A stretch of 18,484 nt of DNA, taken from contig WTJZ01000183.1 of the NCBI GenBank assembly GCA_011524615.1, forward strand, positions 1 through 18,484. Reading direction: 5' to 3'. The translations under genes and the position numbers were made by a program. The notes beneath the pieces are model-generated. The model was not told where the DNA came from, searched no databases, and saw only the letters and a program-made list of their open reading frames with translations. This stretch comes from Akkermansiaceae bacterium. Its GTDB lineage: Bacteria > Verrucomicrobiota > Verrucomicrobiia > Verrucomicrobiales > Akkermansiaceae. Below, one piece after another: positions 5,602-13,965 of the stretch (positions are counted from its first letter, which is position 1; every line of letters starts with the position of its first letter).

Positions 5602-7902
5602 ATGCTAGACTTTACTAACGCATTGCTTAATTCCGGTAAGAAACTTAGAATCCACCTCATCGGCGTGGCCGGCTCTGGGATGAGTGGTCTCGCTCAACTC
5701 CTCCTCGAGATGGGGCATGAGGTCAGTGGATCTGACCGAGTCAATAGTACGGAGACAGAGCGTCTCTCTAGTATTGGGTTACAGTTCTCTAGTCCTCACA
5801 CGGAGCAATGTGTCGATGGATGTGATTACGTCATCTACTCCTCCGCGATCAGAGAGACGAACCCTGCGCGCAAGGCTGCGATGGAGCAAGGGATTCCGAC
5901 CCTGCGTCGTGCCGAGTGTCTGGCGGCGATCTTACATAATAAGGATGGCATCATCGTAGCGGGGACGCATGGCAAGACCACGACCTCAGCTCTGAGTGCG
6001 CATGTCCTCCGGAGAGCGAACCTGAATCCTAGTTATTACGTCGGGGCGGAGATCCCAGTCCTAGGAACGAATGCGAAGTGGGGGGACGGCCCGATGATGG
6101 TGGCGGAGGGTGATGAGTCAGATGGTACGCTCGTACTCTATAAGCCTAAGCACTCGATCATTCTGAACCTAGAGCCTGAGCACCTCGACTTTTATCGTGA
6201 CCTCGATCACCTCAAGGAGGTTTTCACGACCCTCATTAATAATACCTCAGGGAAGGTCATCTACTGTGCAGAAGATGAGAATGCGACGGAGCTCGTCGCT
6301 CCTACCGGTAAGGGAGTCTCTTATGGATGGGAGAATGCAGATTACACCGCGAGTGATCTCCTAGAGGGTAGAGGGGTGACTTACTTTACCGTCAGCAAAG
6401 GTGGCGAGCCGATTGGCCGTCTGGAGCTAGGCATCCCTGGCCGTCACAATGTACTCAATGCGCTCGCTGCATTTGCGCTCGCGGATCTCCATGGAGCCGA
6501 CTTTACGGGTATCGATACCGCGATGTCATCCTTTGCGGGTGCTAAGCGTCGCTTCGAGACGAAGTACTATTCACCGAACTATCGGATCGTCGATGACTAC
6601 GGGCACCACCCTACCGAGGTAGAGGCGACTCTGAAGACGGCTCGTACCTTTGAGCCAGAGAGATTGGTCGTCGCCTTTCAGCCGCACCGTTACTCCCGCA
6701 CCCAGCTCTTGGCTAAGGAGTTTGGCGAGGCCTTTACCCATGCGGACCTGGTCTATGTCTCTGATATCTATGCAGCGAGTGAGGACCCGATCGAGGGAGT
6801 GTCTGCTCAGACGATCGTCGATGCGATCAAGGAGGCTGGTGGACCAAAGGCCGAGGTCGTCGGGCCTGTCGCTGGTGCCCATCACCGTATCGGGAACAAG
6901 CTCAAGCCAGGAGACCTACTCATCACATTAGGGGCAGGGAATATCCACGAGGTCGGGACTAAGATCGCGCGAGACCTGACGACTCTAGAGGACATCCAGC
7001 GATTTCAGCCTGCACCAGAGGACGCCTCGTCGTGCCTCTACGAGCCGATGCGCCGACACACCACGATCATGATTGGTGGACCGGCGCAGTTCTGGATCGA
7101 GCCTCATACCTTTGCGGGCTTTGCCTCTATCGTGAATACCCTCAAGGAACGCTCACTCCCGATCAGAATCGTAGGGAGAGGCTCTAATCTGCTCGTCCGT
7201 GATGGCGGAATCAGAGGCGCGGTGATCCATCCTGCCGGTGGTGAGTTTAATGAAGTCCGAGTCGAAGGGAATCGCATTATCTGCGGTGTCGGCGCTCGCT
7301 TCAAAAAGGTCGCCAGCGCTGCGCAGGCGGCGGGCATCGGTGGATTCGAGTGGATGGAGGGTATCCCTGGAAATGTTGGAGGCAGCCTCCGCATGAATGC
7401 CGGCGCGATGGGGACCGAGACCTTTGACCAAGTGGTCGAAATGACCTTCCTGAATGAGGTAGGTAAGATCGTGAAGAAGAATCGAGAGGAAATCGTGGCG
7501 CATTACCGCAATGTCCCGATGTTGGATCACAACTTTGCGCTTGGAGTGGTCTTTGAGGGCGATCCAGCACCTGCTGATGATATCCAAGAGAAGATGCTGG
7601 AGTCTCGCCATAAGCGTAATACCTCACAGCCTAAGGCGGCAAGCGCGGGATGTATCTTTAAGAATCCATTGCCTGATCTCGGAGCTGGTAAGCTCATCGA
7701 TCAACTAGGGCTCAAGGGAACCGCGATTGGTAAGGCGGAGATCTCGGATGTGCACGCGAACTTCTTTGTGAACAAGGGAGGGGCGACAGCCGAGGAGATG
7801 CTAGACCTCATCGCACATGCGCAAAAGACGGCACTCGATGAACGTGAGATCACGCTAGAGACTGAGGTGCAGATCCTCGGTGAAGATGTCGCCCAGTTCT
7901 AA
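5602..7902 (+). CDS. murCB: MurC-MurB fusion (UDP-MurNAc:L-Ala ligase / UDP-GlcNAc-enolpyruvate reductase)
   Basis: A 766-residue bifunctional cytoplasmic enzyme. Residues about 14-465 are MurC: the N-terminal Rossmann GVAGSGMSG (21-29), P-loop GTHGKTTT (121-128), EGDESDG (169-175), NLEPEHLDFY (189-198), GRHNVLNALAA (280-290), DDYGHHPTE (331-339) and FQPHRYSRT (359-367). Residues about 480-766 are MurB: FAD-binding RIVGRGSNLLVRDGG (522-536), EGIPGNVGGSLRMNAGAMG (586-604), YRNVP (635-639), AGCIFKNP (682-689) and the terminal Glu in LETEVQILG (Glu755). The catalytic position that is Ser in E. coli MurB is Cys684 here. MurB makes UDP-MurNAc and MurC adds L-Ala, so the fusion joins consecutive steps. 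There is no in-frame break between the domains; the linker is around 465-480. It follows murG closely and ends at a strong terminator. Confidence 0.96.
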   Translation: MLDFTNALLNSGKKLRIHLIGVAGSGMSGLAQLLLEMGHEVSGSDRVNSTETERLSSIGLQFSSPHTEQCVDGCDYVIYSSAIRETNPARKAAMEQGIPTLRRAECLAAILHNKDGIIVAGTHGKTTTSALSAHVLRRANLNPSYYVGAEIPVLGTNAKWGDGPMMVAEGDESDGTLVLYKPKHSIILNLEPEHLDFYRDLDHLKEVFTTLINNTSGKVIYCAEDENATELVAPTGKGVSYGWENADYTASDLLEGRGVTYFTVSKGGEPIGRLELGIPGRHNVLNALAAFALADLHGADFTGIDTAMSSFAGAKRRFETKYYSPNYRIVDDYGHHPTEVEATLKTARTFEPERLVVAFQPHRYSRTQLLAKEFGEAFTHADLVYVSDIYAASEDPIEGVSAQTIVDAIKEAGGPKAEVVGPVAGAHHRIGNKLKPGDLLITLGAGNIHEVGTKIARDLTTLEDIQRFQPAPEDASSCLYEPMRRHTTIMIGGPAQFWIEPHTFAGFASIVNTLKERSLPIRIVGRGSNLLVRDGGIRGAVIHPAGGEFNEVRVEGNRIICGVGARFKKVASAAQAAGIGGFEWMEGIPGNVGGSLRMNAGAMGTETFDQVVEMTFLNEVGKIVKKNREEIVAHYRNVPMLDHNFALGVVFEGDPAPADDIQEKMLESRHKRNTSQPKAASAGCIFKNPLPDLGAGKLIDQLGLKGTAIGKAEISDVHANFFVNKGGATAEEMLDLIAHAQKTALDEREITLETEVQILGEDVAQF

Positions 7903-7961
7903 TGGGAGTCAGCCCGTTAGAGGCGTATTCTTAAGCGAGGAATCAACTCGCTGGTAGAGAA

Positions 7962-7996
7962 AAAGAGGCTCCTCGGATTTCCCGAGGAGCCTCTTT
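7962..7996. terminator. bidirectional terminator between murCB and the DUF805 gene
   Basis: A 15-bp perfect stem AAAGAGGCTCCTCGG/CCGAGGAGCCTCTTT (7962-7976 with 7982-7996) and a 5-base loop. T-rich TTTCTT ends the plus arm, and A-rich AGAAAAA precedes the left arm, giving a U run for minus transcripts. It serves both convergent genes. Confidence 0.9.
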
Positions 7997-8034
7997 CTTA
8001 GAGCTTGATCGCTGTTGACCTGGAGGTCTATGCG

Positions 8035-8541
8035 TTAGGCTGTTGCGTGGGTCTTGCCATCTGCGAGGAGTGGGTCATCACCGTAGTGGTTCTTCCCTTT
8101 GTCTCCTGCGAGACAGCCACAATCAATGAGTATCCAAATCCCACCTACGTAAGGAACGAAGGTGATCAGACTCCACCATCCTGATTTACCGCGATCGTGG
8201 AAGCGTTTCGCGATAATGGCATAGCTCATCCACATGGCTGGAATGTAGAGAAGAAAGGCGACGGCGAAGCTAGTGATGCCAGCGACCGGGATTTCTTCCA
8301 TTGCTCCATCAGATAGAACTTCTGGTGTCATTAGCAAAGCAGCACCAATACCATAGGCGATCATAGCAGGAATACTGGCGAGTAGAACCGCTGAATAGGT
8401 GTATCCCCAATAGCCAGCGCGGCTGATGCGGCCTTTGAATCCCCAGAGCTTTTGCTTCAGGGTGAGAGGGGTGTGAGTTTCGGCAGAGTGGTTGACGACC
8501 TCTGTTGTTTCAGGTGCCGCGTAGATATTGTTCTGTTCCAT
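8035..8541 (-). CDS. DUF805 family inner-membrane protein
   Basis: A 168-residue member of DUF805, small inner-membrane proteins of unknown function. After a hydrophilic N-terminus (1-30) comes the family signature FKGRISRAGYW (35-45), a membrane helix about 47-70, a second about 87-108, then KRFHDRGKSGWWSL (112-125), a third hydrophobic segment about 124-142 and the C-terminal GKNHYGDDP (149-157). The ATG at 8541 has AGGAAA about 11 bases upstream on the minus strand. It is divergent from the RDD gene (92-base intergenic region) and convergent with murCB. The role in this neighbourhood is unknown. Confidence 0.92.
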   Translation of the reverse strand: MEQNNIYAAPETTEVVNHSAETHTPLTLKQKLWGFKGRISRAGYWGYTYSAVLLASIPAMIAYGIGAALLMTPEVLSDGAMEEIPVAGITSFAVAFLLYIPAMWMSYAIIAKRFHDRGKSGWWSLITFVPYVGGIWILIDCGCLAGDKGKNHYGDDPLLADGKTHATA

Positions 8542-8633
8542 AGCTTTGTATTATTTCCTGTTTCGGAAGCGAAAAGAGCAAAAAGAGGAAAGTTTGTAAA
8601 CGTTATTGATTATCTAAATTTAAAAGGTAAGAA

Positions 8634-9338
8634 GTGAACAGGATGGATCGGTTAGATAATAGAAAGGAGATTGAGCTAGCAGAAGGCATCTCTGTGTACC
8701 TCTATCCTGCAGGTCTCGTTCCTAGATTAATTGCTCGTTTGATCGACATCGTGATTCAATCCCTCGCCTACTCAATAGTAGCGATTCCCTTGAGCATTAT
8801 TGGGGGGACTTTGGGGGCTGAGGTGCAGCAGGGGATCTATCTTCTGATCGCTTTTGGGGTTTATTGGTTCTATGACCCGCTGTTCGAGCTGTCGAAGAAT
8901 CCTGCTACGCCAGGGAAACGGTTTATGAAGTTGAGAGTGGTGCAGATCTCGGGGGCTCCGACCGTCTTTAGGACCTCATTCTTGCGGGCGCTTTTATGGC
9001 CGATCGATTTATTCCCTGCTGGGCTATTAGGCATCGGGGCAGTGCTCTCTACGCAATACTCTCAGCGCCTAGGTGATCTCGCTGCGGGGACGCTCGTGAT
9101 CCATACGATGGAGATCGCTGAGCCAGAGATCGAGGAGATTCCAGTAGATGCGATGCGCCCGAGTATGCCTCTGAAGCGAGAGGAGCAGGTCGCCTTTATT
9201 GAATTCGCAAGGAGATTTAGTAAGTTAAGTGAGGCGAGGCAGTTAGAGGTGACCCGATGCTTCGAGGGGATGGCTGGTAAGTCTGGACTGGAATATGCCT
9301 TGGGGGTGTCCCGATGGCTCACACAGAATGAAGTATGA
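8634..9338 (+). CDS. RDD family membrane protein
   Basis: First gene of the MoxR-type operon. The 234-residue product has an RDD domain in its first 160 residues: RLIARLIDIVIQ (31-42, with Arg35 and Asp38), a second helix about 66-82 ending in YDPLFE, NPATPGKRFMKLRVV (89-103) and QRLGDLAAGTLVI (144-156). The remainder (about 160-234) is a soluble tail, acidic at first and then helical. RDD proteins are integral membrane proteins, some proposed as transporters; in MoxR clusters their role is not established. The start is a GTG at 8634 with AAGG at good spacing upstream; an ATG at 8643 is in frame. Its stop overlaps the next start by 4 bases (ATGA). Confidence 0.9.
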   Translation: MNRMDRLDNRKEIELAEGISVYLYPAGLVPRLIARLIDIVIQSLAYSIVAIPLSIIGGTLGAEVQQGIYLLIAFGVYWFYDPLFELSKNPATPGKRFMKLRVVQISGAPTVFRTSFLRALLWPIDLFPAGLLGIGAVLSTQYSQRLGDLAAGTLVIHTMEIAEPEIEEIPVDAMRPSMPLKREEQVAFIEFARRFSKLSEARQLEVTRCFEGMAGKSGLEYALGVSRWLTQNEV

Positions 9339-10309
9339 TATCGCAGAAACAGTTTCAACAGTTACATAAGGAGAGGTGGGATCAGACGAAACAGCTCGTC
9401 ACGACTCTCCAAGAGAGTAGTAAGGTATCTGCGGAGGAGGCCCGTGCGTTGCCCTCGTTCTTTCGGAAGTTATGCCAGGATCTAGGTATCGCTAAGGAGA
9501 GGTTGTATGGGATCAAGCTCTCTAATGAGATCAATGCGATGGTGATGTCTCTCTTTCACCACCTCTATCGTAGTCGTAAGACACTTTCACCGTGGCGCTT
9601 CTTTACGAGATCTGTGCCAGGAGCAGTACAGCATAACCAGCACTTCCTCTGGGTGAGTATCGCCTTATTCTGGATTCCGTTCTTGCTGATGGCTTGTTCT
9701 GGGACATGGGGATTACAGTGGATCCAGTCCCTCTTGGGAGCGGAGGGGATGATGAACATGGATATGATGTATGGGAAGGATGGAGATGCCTTGGCTCATG
9801 GTCGTGAGACGTATGGGAGCGACTTCATGATGTTCTGCTTCTACATCTATAATAATGTGGGGATCGACTTTAGGTGTTATGCGGGGGGGATCTTATTTGG
9901 GATCGGGACCTTATTCTTTACCGTCTTTAATGGATTGATGATCGGCGCTTCTGCTGGATACGTGGAGGCTGTCGGAGATCCGCAGAAGTTTTGGACCTTT
10001 GTGAGTGGGCACTCTGCCTTTGAGCTCGTCGGGCTGCACCTCTCCTCAGCCGCGGGCTTTAGACTGGGGTGGGGGCTGATTAGTCCGGGGAATCAGAGTA
10101 GGCTGCATTCTCTCATGCGCAGTGCACGGCACTCCCTCACCCTGCTGGGTGGGGCGGCGTTCTTGACGTTTTTGGCCGCCTGTATTGAGGGCTTTTGGTC
10201 TGCACATCCGCATCCTGCGATGCTGAAGTATTCAGTGGGCGCAGTACTCTGGGTGTTGACCTTGTTTTATCTCTTTTCGGGAAGGAGGAGTTGGTATGAA
10301 CGTCCATGA
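9335..10309 (+). CDS. SpoIIM-like (stage II sporulation protein M family) membrane protein
   Basis: A 324-residue integral membrane protein of the SpoIIM/DUF95 family, found in many non-sporulating bacteria within MoxR operons; no sporulation role is implied here. Soluble helical N-terminus (1-100), then hydrophobic segments near 104-122, 183-208, 227-246, 267-285 and 298-315. Family landmarks: YIYNNVGIDFRCYAGGILFG (170-189), FFTVFNGLMIGASAGYV (194-210) and the conserved GHSAFELVGL (225-234). A Met/Asp-rich loop (GMMNMDMMYGKDGD, 138-151) lies between the first two hydrophobic segments, probably outside the cytoplasm. Start and stop overlap both neighbours (4 and 14 bases), indicating translational coupling. 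Confidence 0.9.
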   Translation: MISQKQFQQLHKERWDQTKQLVTTLQESSKVSAEEARALPSFFRKLCQDLGIAKERLYGIKLSNEINAMVMSLFHHLYRSRKTLSPWRFFTRSVPGAVQHNQHFLWVSIALFWIPFLLMACSGTWGLQWIQSLLGAEGMMNMDMMYGKDGDALAHGRETYGSDFMMFCFYIYNNVGIDFRCYAGGILFGIGTLFFTVFNGLMIGASAGYVEAVGDPQKFWTFVSGHSAFELVGLHLSSAAGFRLGWGLISPGNQSRLHSLMRSARHSLTLLGGAAFLTFLAACIEGFWSAHPHPAMLKYSVGAVLWVLTLFYLFSGRRSWYERP

Positions 10310-11771
10310 CTTAAAGATTTCTCTACGCCCTCGGCATCGTTGGGAGCCTGTTGACTTAGGCTTTCATCTGACACGTGAGTATTATGGTGATTTATTCAAG
10401 ATCGGTCTGTGGGGCTTCCTGCCATTATGGGTGTTGATCGCATTCTTATGTTGTTCTGTTCCTGGACTGGCGTTTTTCCTGATTTGGTGGCTCAAGCCGA
10501 TTTATGACCGCTTTTATCTCTATTACTTTAGTCGTCGGATCTTTGGGAGTGAGGTGAGTGTCGGGAGTGTATTGAAGCAATGGCCTCGCTTTCTCTTTGT
10601 TCGCTCATTCGGGTTACTGACGTGGAGACGTCTCTCACCTGCTCGGTCGATGATGTTAGCCGTGCGTGATCTCGAGAAGCTTAAGGGACAATCCTATGGG
10701 AAGCGCTGTACGGTATTGAAGAGAATGGGTGGAGAGGTCGCCTCCACGACCACGGTGACCTTACATGTCTGTGAGGAGATCTTAGTCATTGGGTTGGCAT
10801 TGCTGATCTATCTCTTCATCCCTCAGATGTCAGGCATGTCCTTCGAGAATATAGAACTGTTCATGACCAGTTTAGCCGAGAACAAGGCCTTTACGATTTT
10901 GACGAGTCTGTTGCCTGCGATCGTGGTCTTGTTTATTGAACCGTTTTACGTAGGAGCGGGCTTCTGCTTGTATCTGAACAGTCGTAGTTCGCAAGAGGCG
11001 TGGGATATCGACTTACAGTTTAAGGGGTATGCCGAGCGGTTGAAGAAGAATATGCTGACTGTGAGTCATTCGATCGGGGCGGCGCTCTTATTGGGGCTCT
11101 TTGCAGTAGGTGGTGTAACGGAGGCCAGGGCTGAAGAACGTTCGCCTCAGGAGGTGTTAGAAGAGGTCTACGCTCATGAAGACTTTAAAGTGAGAACACA
11201 GAAGGTTCCTCAATGGGAGCGTTCTGACCAGATGAATGCTTTTGAGAAGTGGCTAGAGGAGTTATTTGGCTCCCGAGCGGGGAGTGGCTCGGCGACTACG
11301 TTTGGGGAGGGCGCCTTGATGGTGTTTGCGATCGTGATCTTGGTCGCGTTAGTCGTTCTGGTGCTCGTAGTCGTATTACGGAGCTTGTCAGATCGTGATC
11401 CGTCTAGTGATCCAGCACCGCAGAAGGTCAAGCCCTCGGTGGTGATGGGGATGGAGGTATCCCGCGAGTCTCTGCCCAAGGAGTTATTACAGGCTGCCCG
11501 AGAGGCTTGGAATACTGGAGACGCCAAGCTGGCCTTATCCCTGTTGTATCGAGGGGCGGTATCTGACTTATTACTACAGCATGATGTAGAGATACAGAGC
11601 TCGGATACAGAGTTAGAGTGTCTCAGGGCTGTGCGAAAAGGAACAGAGCCCTCCCTGGGAGAGTACTTTCATTTACTCACACAGCACTGGATGACCGTTG
11701 CTTACTCCAATGATCGAGTGCGAGATGAGGAATTTAACATTTTACAAGAGACATGGCCGTTCAAAAAATAG
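10296..11771 (+). CDS. DUF4129 domain protein with fused N-terminal multi-pass membrane domain
   Basis: A 491-residue membrane protein. Hydrophobic segments near 35-65, 160-178, 200-226, 258-277 and 339-362. The C-terminal portion (about 392-485) is DUF4129-like, with ELLQAAREAWNTGDAKLALS (397-416) and LYRGAVSDLL. DUF4129 genes recur beside MoxR/DUF58 genes; biochemical function is unknown. The segment 253-282 (MLTVSHSIGAALLLGLFAVG, then GVTEARAEE) reads like a complete signal peptide with an ARA-EE cleavage-type site, as if a separately secreted DUF4129 protein had been fused to an upstream membrane protein. Start ATG at 10296 has GGAGGAG upstream, the best ribosome binding site in the operon, and lies 14 bases inside the SpoIIM-like gene; its own end overlaps the next gene by 19 bases. 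Confidence 0.85.
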   Translation: MNVHDLKISLRPRHRWEPVDLGFHLTREYYGDLFKIGLWGFLPLWVLIAFLCCSVPGLAFFLIWWLKPIYDRFYLYYFSRRIFGSEVSVGSVLKQWPRFLFVRSFGLLTWRRLSPARSMMLAVRDLEKLKGQSYGKRCTVLKRMGGEVASTTTVTLHVCEEILVIGLALLIYLFIPQMSGMSFENIELFMTSLAENKAFTILTSLLPAIVVLFIEPFYVGAGFCLYLNSRSSQEAWDIDLQFKGYAERLKKNMLTVSHSIGAALLLGLFAVGGVTEARAEERSPQEVLEEVYAHEDFKVRTQKVPQWERSDQMNAFEKWLEELFGSRAGSGSATTFGEGALMVFAIVILVALVVLVLVVVLRSLSDRDPSSDPAPQKVKPSVVMGMEVSRESLPKELLQAAREAWNTGDAKLALSLLYRGAVSDLLLQHDVEIQSSDTELECLRAVRKGTEPSLGEYFHLLTQHWMTVAYSNDRVRDEEFNILQETWPFKK

Positions 11772-12907
11772 TGATGAAGATCGTCACCTGTCTAGGGGTG
11801 GCTCTGTTCTTGGCGAGTTGTGGCAAGATCGAGTATGAGGAGATCGAGACTGGGTGGTCTGGTCTGGCTAAGGTAGATAAGTTCCTCGCAGCCTCTCGCT
11901 TTGTGCGGGGGATGGGGATCGAGTCTGGGAGTTACCCGAGCCTCCCATCGTCCCCCCCACCAGAGGGGACGCTCTTATGTATACCAGCTTCTGCGATGCA
12001 GGGGCAGGGTATCTTAGAGGAAATTGATGACTGGATCTCGGAAGGAGGACACATGGTCTGCTTCCTCCAGATCGAGGGAGAGTCCATATTTTGGAGTGAG
12101 GATATGAGTCCTATCGATAACTTTTTAGACTACTATCACCTCGAGCTGAAAGTGAGAGAACATGAAGAACATGAAGAACATGAAGAACATGAAGAACATG
12201 AAGAACATGAAGAGCATAGAGGCCTCATTAATGAGCTATGCCTTGTAGGTGAGGATGGTGCTGAGGTCTGCTATGAGACGGATATTCATTCTTCATTACG
12301 CTTTAGAGAACGGGGAGAAGAGGATACCGACTATACCTTTTTCCGCGAATTTACGCGTGGAGAGGGCTCCTTATGTGTGGTCGCGTCCGCGGCTCCGTTT
12401 TTGAATGATTCATTACAGAAGGCGGAACATGCGACGTTACTATGGGACTTTGTCAAGAAGCAGGAGGTCGAGCGAGTTTGGTTTGTGTACTCTTCTGATA
12501 TCTCCTTTTGGGCATTGTTGTGGGACTATGGCTCTCTTGCCCTGCTTTCGCTTGGGGTATTGGTAGGCATTTGGGTCTGGTACGTGGTGCCTCGCTTTGG
12601 TCCCCAATTCGTGACGGTCTCTAGCGAGGAGAATAAGCTCGAGTCCCACCTCGTCGTGACGGGAGACTTTTACACCCGTCATGCGGCTGATCAACTCGTC
12701 ATTGATCAGGTGATCGAGGGGCTGACGAAGACGCTCGCTAGGCGTGTACACCTCCCGATCAATACGCCTCTGGCAGAGATTCTAGAGCGCTGTGATGACG
12801 TGCTGACTCCACAACAACGAACAATCTTAACGACTCCAGTTCCTAGAGATGGCAAGGAGCGGGTCTCTTACTTACACGAACTCCAACAATTACAATCAAC
12901 ATTATGA
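11753..12907 (+). CDS. DUF4350-like lipoprotein with (His-Glu-Glu)6 tract
   Basis: A 384-residue protein. The N-terminus has basic residues, a hydrophobic stretch and a lipobox LASC (20-23), so lipid attachment at Cys23 is expected. Residues about 30-250 form an extracytoplasmic domain resembling the GATase-like DUF4350 region (GTLLCIPAS, WISEGGHMVCFL, then SLCVVASAAPFLND). A second membrane helix about 253-279 places the C-terminal 100 residues (LVVTGDFYTRHAADQLVIDQ and following) in the cytoplasm. Residues 137-154 are six uninterrupted His-Glu-Glu units. The start could be ATG 11753 or ATG 11774; the latter has MKIVTCLGVALFLASC and no ribosome binding site. Assignment to DUF4350 rests on operon position and overall layout as much as sequence. 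It overlaps both neighbours (19 and 4 bases). Confidence 0.82.
   Translation: MAVQKIVMKIVTCLGVALFLASCGKIEYEEIETGWSGLAKVDKFLAASRFVRGMGIESGSYPSLPSSPPPEGTLLCIPASAMQGQGILEEIDDWISEGGHMVCFLQIEGESIFWSEDMSPIDNFLDYYHLELKVREHEEHEEHEEHEEHEEHEEHRGLINELCLVGEDGAEVCYETDIHSSLRFRERGEEDTDYTFFREFTRGEGSLCVVASAAPFLNDSLQKAEHATLLWDFVKKQEVERVWFVYSSDISFWALLWDYGSLALLSLGVLVGIWVWYVVPRFGPQFVTVSSEENKLESHLVVTGDFYTRHAADQLVIDQVIEGLTKTLARRVHLPINTPLAEILERCDDVLTPQQRTILTTPVPRDGKERVSYLHELQQLQSTL
12161..12214 (+). repeat. in-frame 9-bp minisatellite (CATGAAGAA)x6
   Basis: Six tandem 9-base units, five exact CATGAAGAA and a last CATGAAGAG, inside the DUF4350-like gene, encoding (His-Glu-Glu)6. The near-absence of third-position drift suggests recent expansion or ongoing copy-number change; any whole-unit change keeps the reading frame. 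Confidence 0.95.
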
Positions 12908-13959
12908 ATGAACATGACTCCCTGACTCCGTCAGCAACAGAGGCTCCACCTGTGGCGCCCTCGCTCACGCAACCTGAGGTGCAACAACCTGAAGTCGCGA
13001 TTCCTCAGACGCGTCCAGAACGAGTTCTGATTCAGCGCATCCAGGATGAGATTCGCAAGGTCTTTATCGGTCAGGATGATCTAGTAGAGATGGTCTTAAC
13101 GGCCTTTATTAGCTCTGGTCACCTCTTGATCGAGGGGCATCCTGGGTTAGGTAAGACCCACTTAGTGAACTCTCTCGCGAAGGCCTTCCAAGGGGAGTTT
13201 AAGCGTATCCAGTTTACTCCTGACTTGATGCCCTCAGATGTAGTCGGGCATAGCCTCTATAATATGGGGACCCAGCAGTTCGAGGTGAAGCGTGGGCCTG
13301 TCTTTACTAACCTACTCCTAGCAGACGAGATCAACCGTGCGCCGGCTAAGACGCAATCCTCTCTCCTAGAGGTGATGCAGGAGCGCCAGGTGACGATCGA
13401 TGGGGAGACGTATGTGTTGCCTCGCCCCTTCATGGTACTCGCGACTCAGAACCCGATCGAGCATGATGGTACATACCCGTTACCAGAGGCACAGTTGGAC
13501 CGCTTTATGATGAAGTTGCTCGTCCAGGAGCCTAGCCTAGCGGATGAGGTCCAGATCGCGACGAGAGCGACGTATTCGGGGACTCAGACCCTAGATACGG
13601 CTCAGGTGGAGCCTGTGACGACTCCTGCTGAGTTTGAGGTGCTACAGGAGGGGATGCGACAGCAAAAGATCGTTCCAGAGGTGATCGAGTATGCGGTGAA
13701 GATCGTGCAGGCTACGCGAGACTCGGTGATGACGAGTTATGGTGCGAGCCCCCGAGCGAGTATCGCTCTCATTCAGGCAGCCAAGGGGCTAGCCATGTTA
13801 CGAGATCGAGACTATGTCGTACCTGATGATATTAAGTATTGTGCTCTCCCTGTATTACGTCATCGCGTAAGTCTGACGGCAGAGGTCGCGATCTCGGGTC
13901 AGAGCGTCGATGAGACTGTGATCGCTATTATTAACTCTATTGAGGCTCCTCGCGTCTAG
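12904..13959 (+). CDS. MoxR family AAA+ ATPase
   Basis: Cytoplasmic AAA+ ATPase of the MoxR group, chaperone-like proteins that usually act with von Willebrand A or DUF58 partners in assembling or activating protein complexes. Of 351 residues, the first about 40 form a Pro/Gln-rich, probably disordered extension. Then come IGQDDLVEMVL (55-65), Walker A GHPGLGKTH (78-86), Walker B LLLADEINRAPAKTQSSLLE (137-156), sensor 1 ATQNP (180-184) and the arginine-finger segment EAQLDRF (195-201), followed by the lid with GASPRAS and VLRHRV. All catalytic residues are intact. Its start overlaps the preceding stop (ATGA), and the DUF58 gene begins 6 bases after its end, the classical MoxR-DUF58 pair. A moxR symbol is withheld because paralogs are common. 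Confidence 0.95.
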   Translation: MNEHDSLTPSATEAPPVAPSLTQPEVQQPEVAIPQTRPERVLIQRIQDEIRKVFIGQDDLVEMVLTAFISSGHLLIEGHPGLGKTHLVNSLAKAFQGEFKRIQFTPDLMPSDVVGHSLYNMGTQQFEVKRGPVFTNLLLADEINRAPAKTQSSLLEVMQERQVTIDGETYVLPRPFMVLATQNPIEHDGTYPLPEAQLDRFMMKLLVQEPSLADEVQIATRATYSGTQTLDTAQVEPVTTPAEFEVLQEGMRQQKIVPEVIEYAVKIVQATRDSVMTSYGASPRASIALIQAAKGLAMLRDRDYVVPDDIKYCALPVLRHRVSLTAEVAISGQSVDETVIAIINSIEAPRV

Positions 13960-13965
13960 TCCATC

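Noticed and set aside
7153..7611. Minus-strand open frames inside murCB
   Set aside because: They lie wholly within the MurB half, which is intact and recognisable; the antisense products look random.
12161..12214. Tandem repeat as a CRISPR array
   Set aside because: Units are 9 bases with no spacers and lie in frame within a coding sequence.
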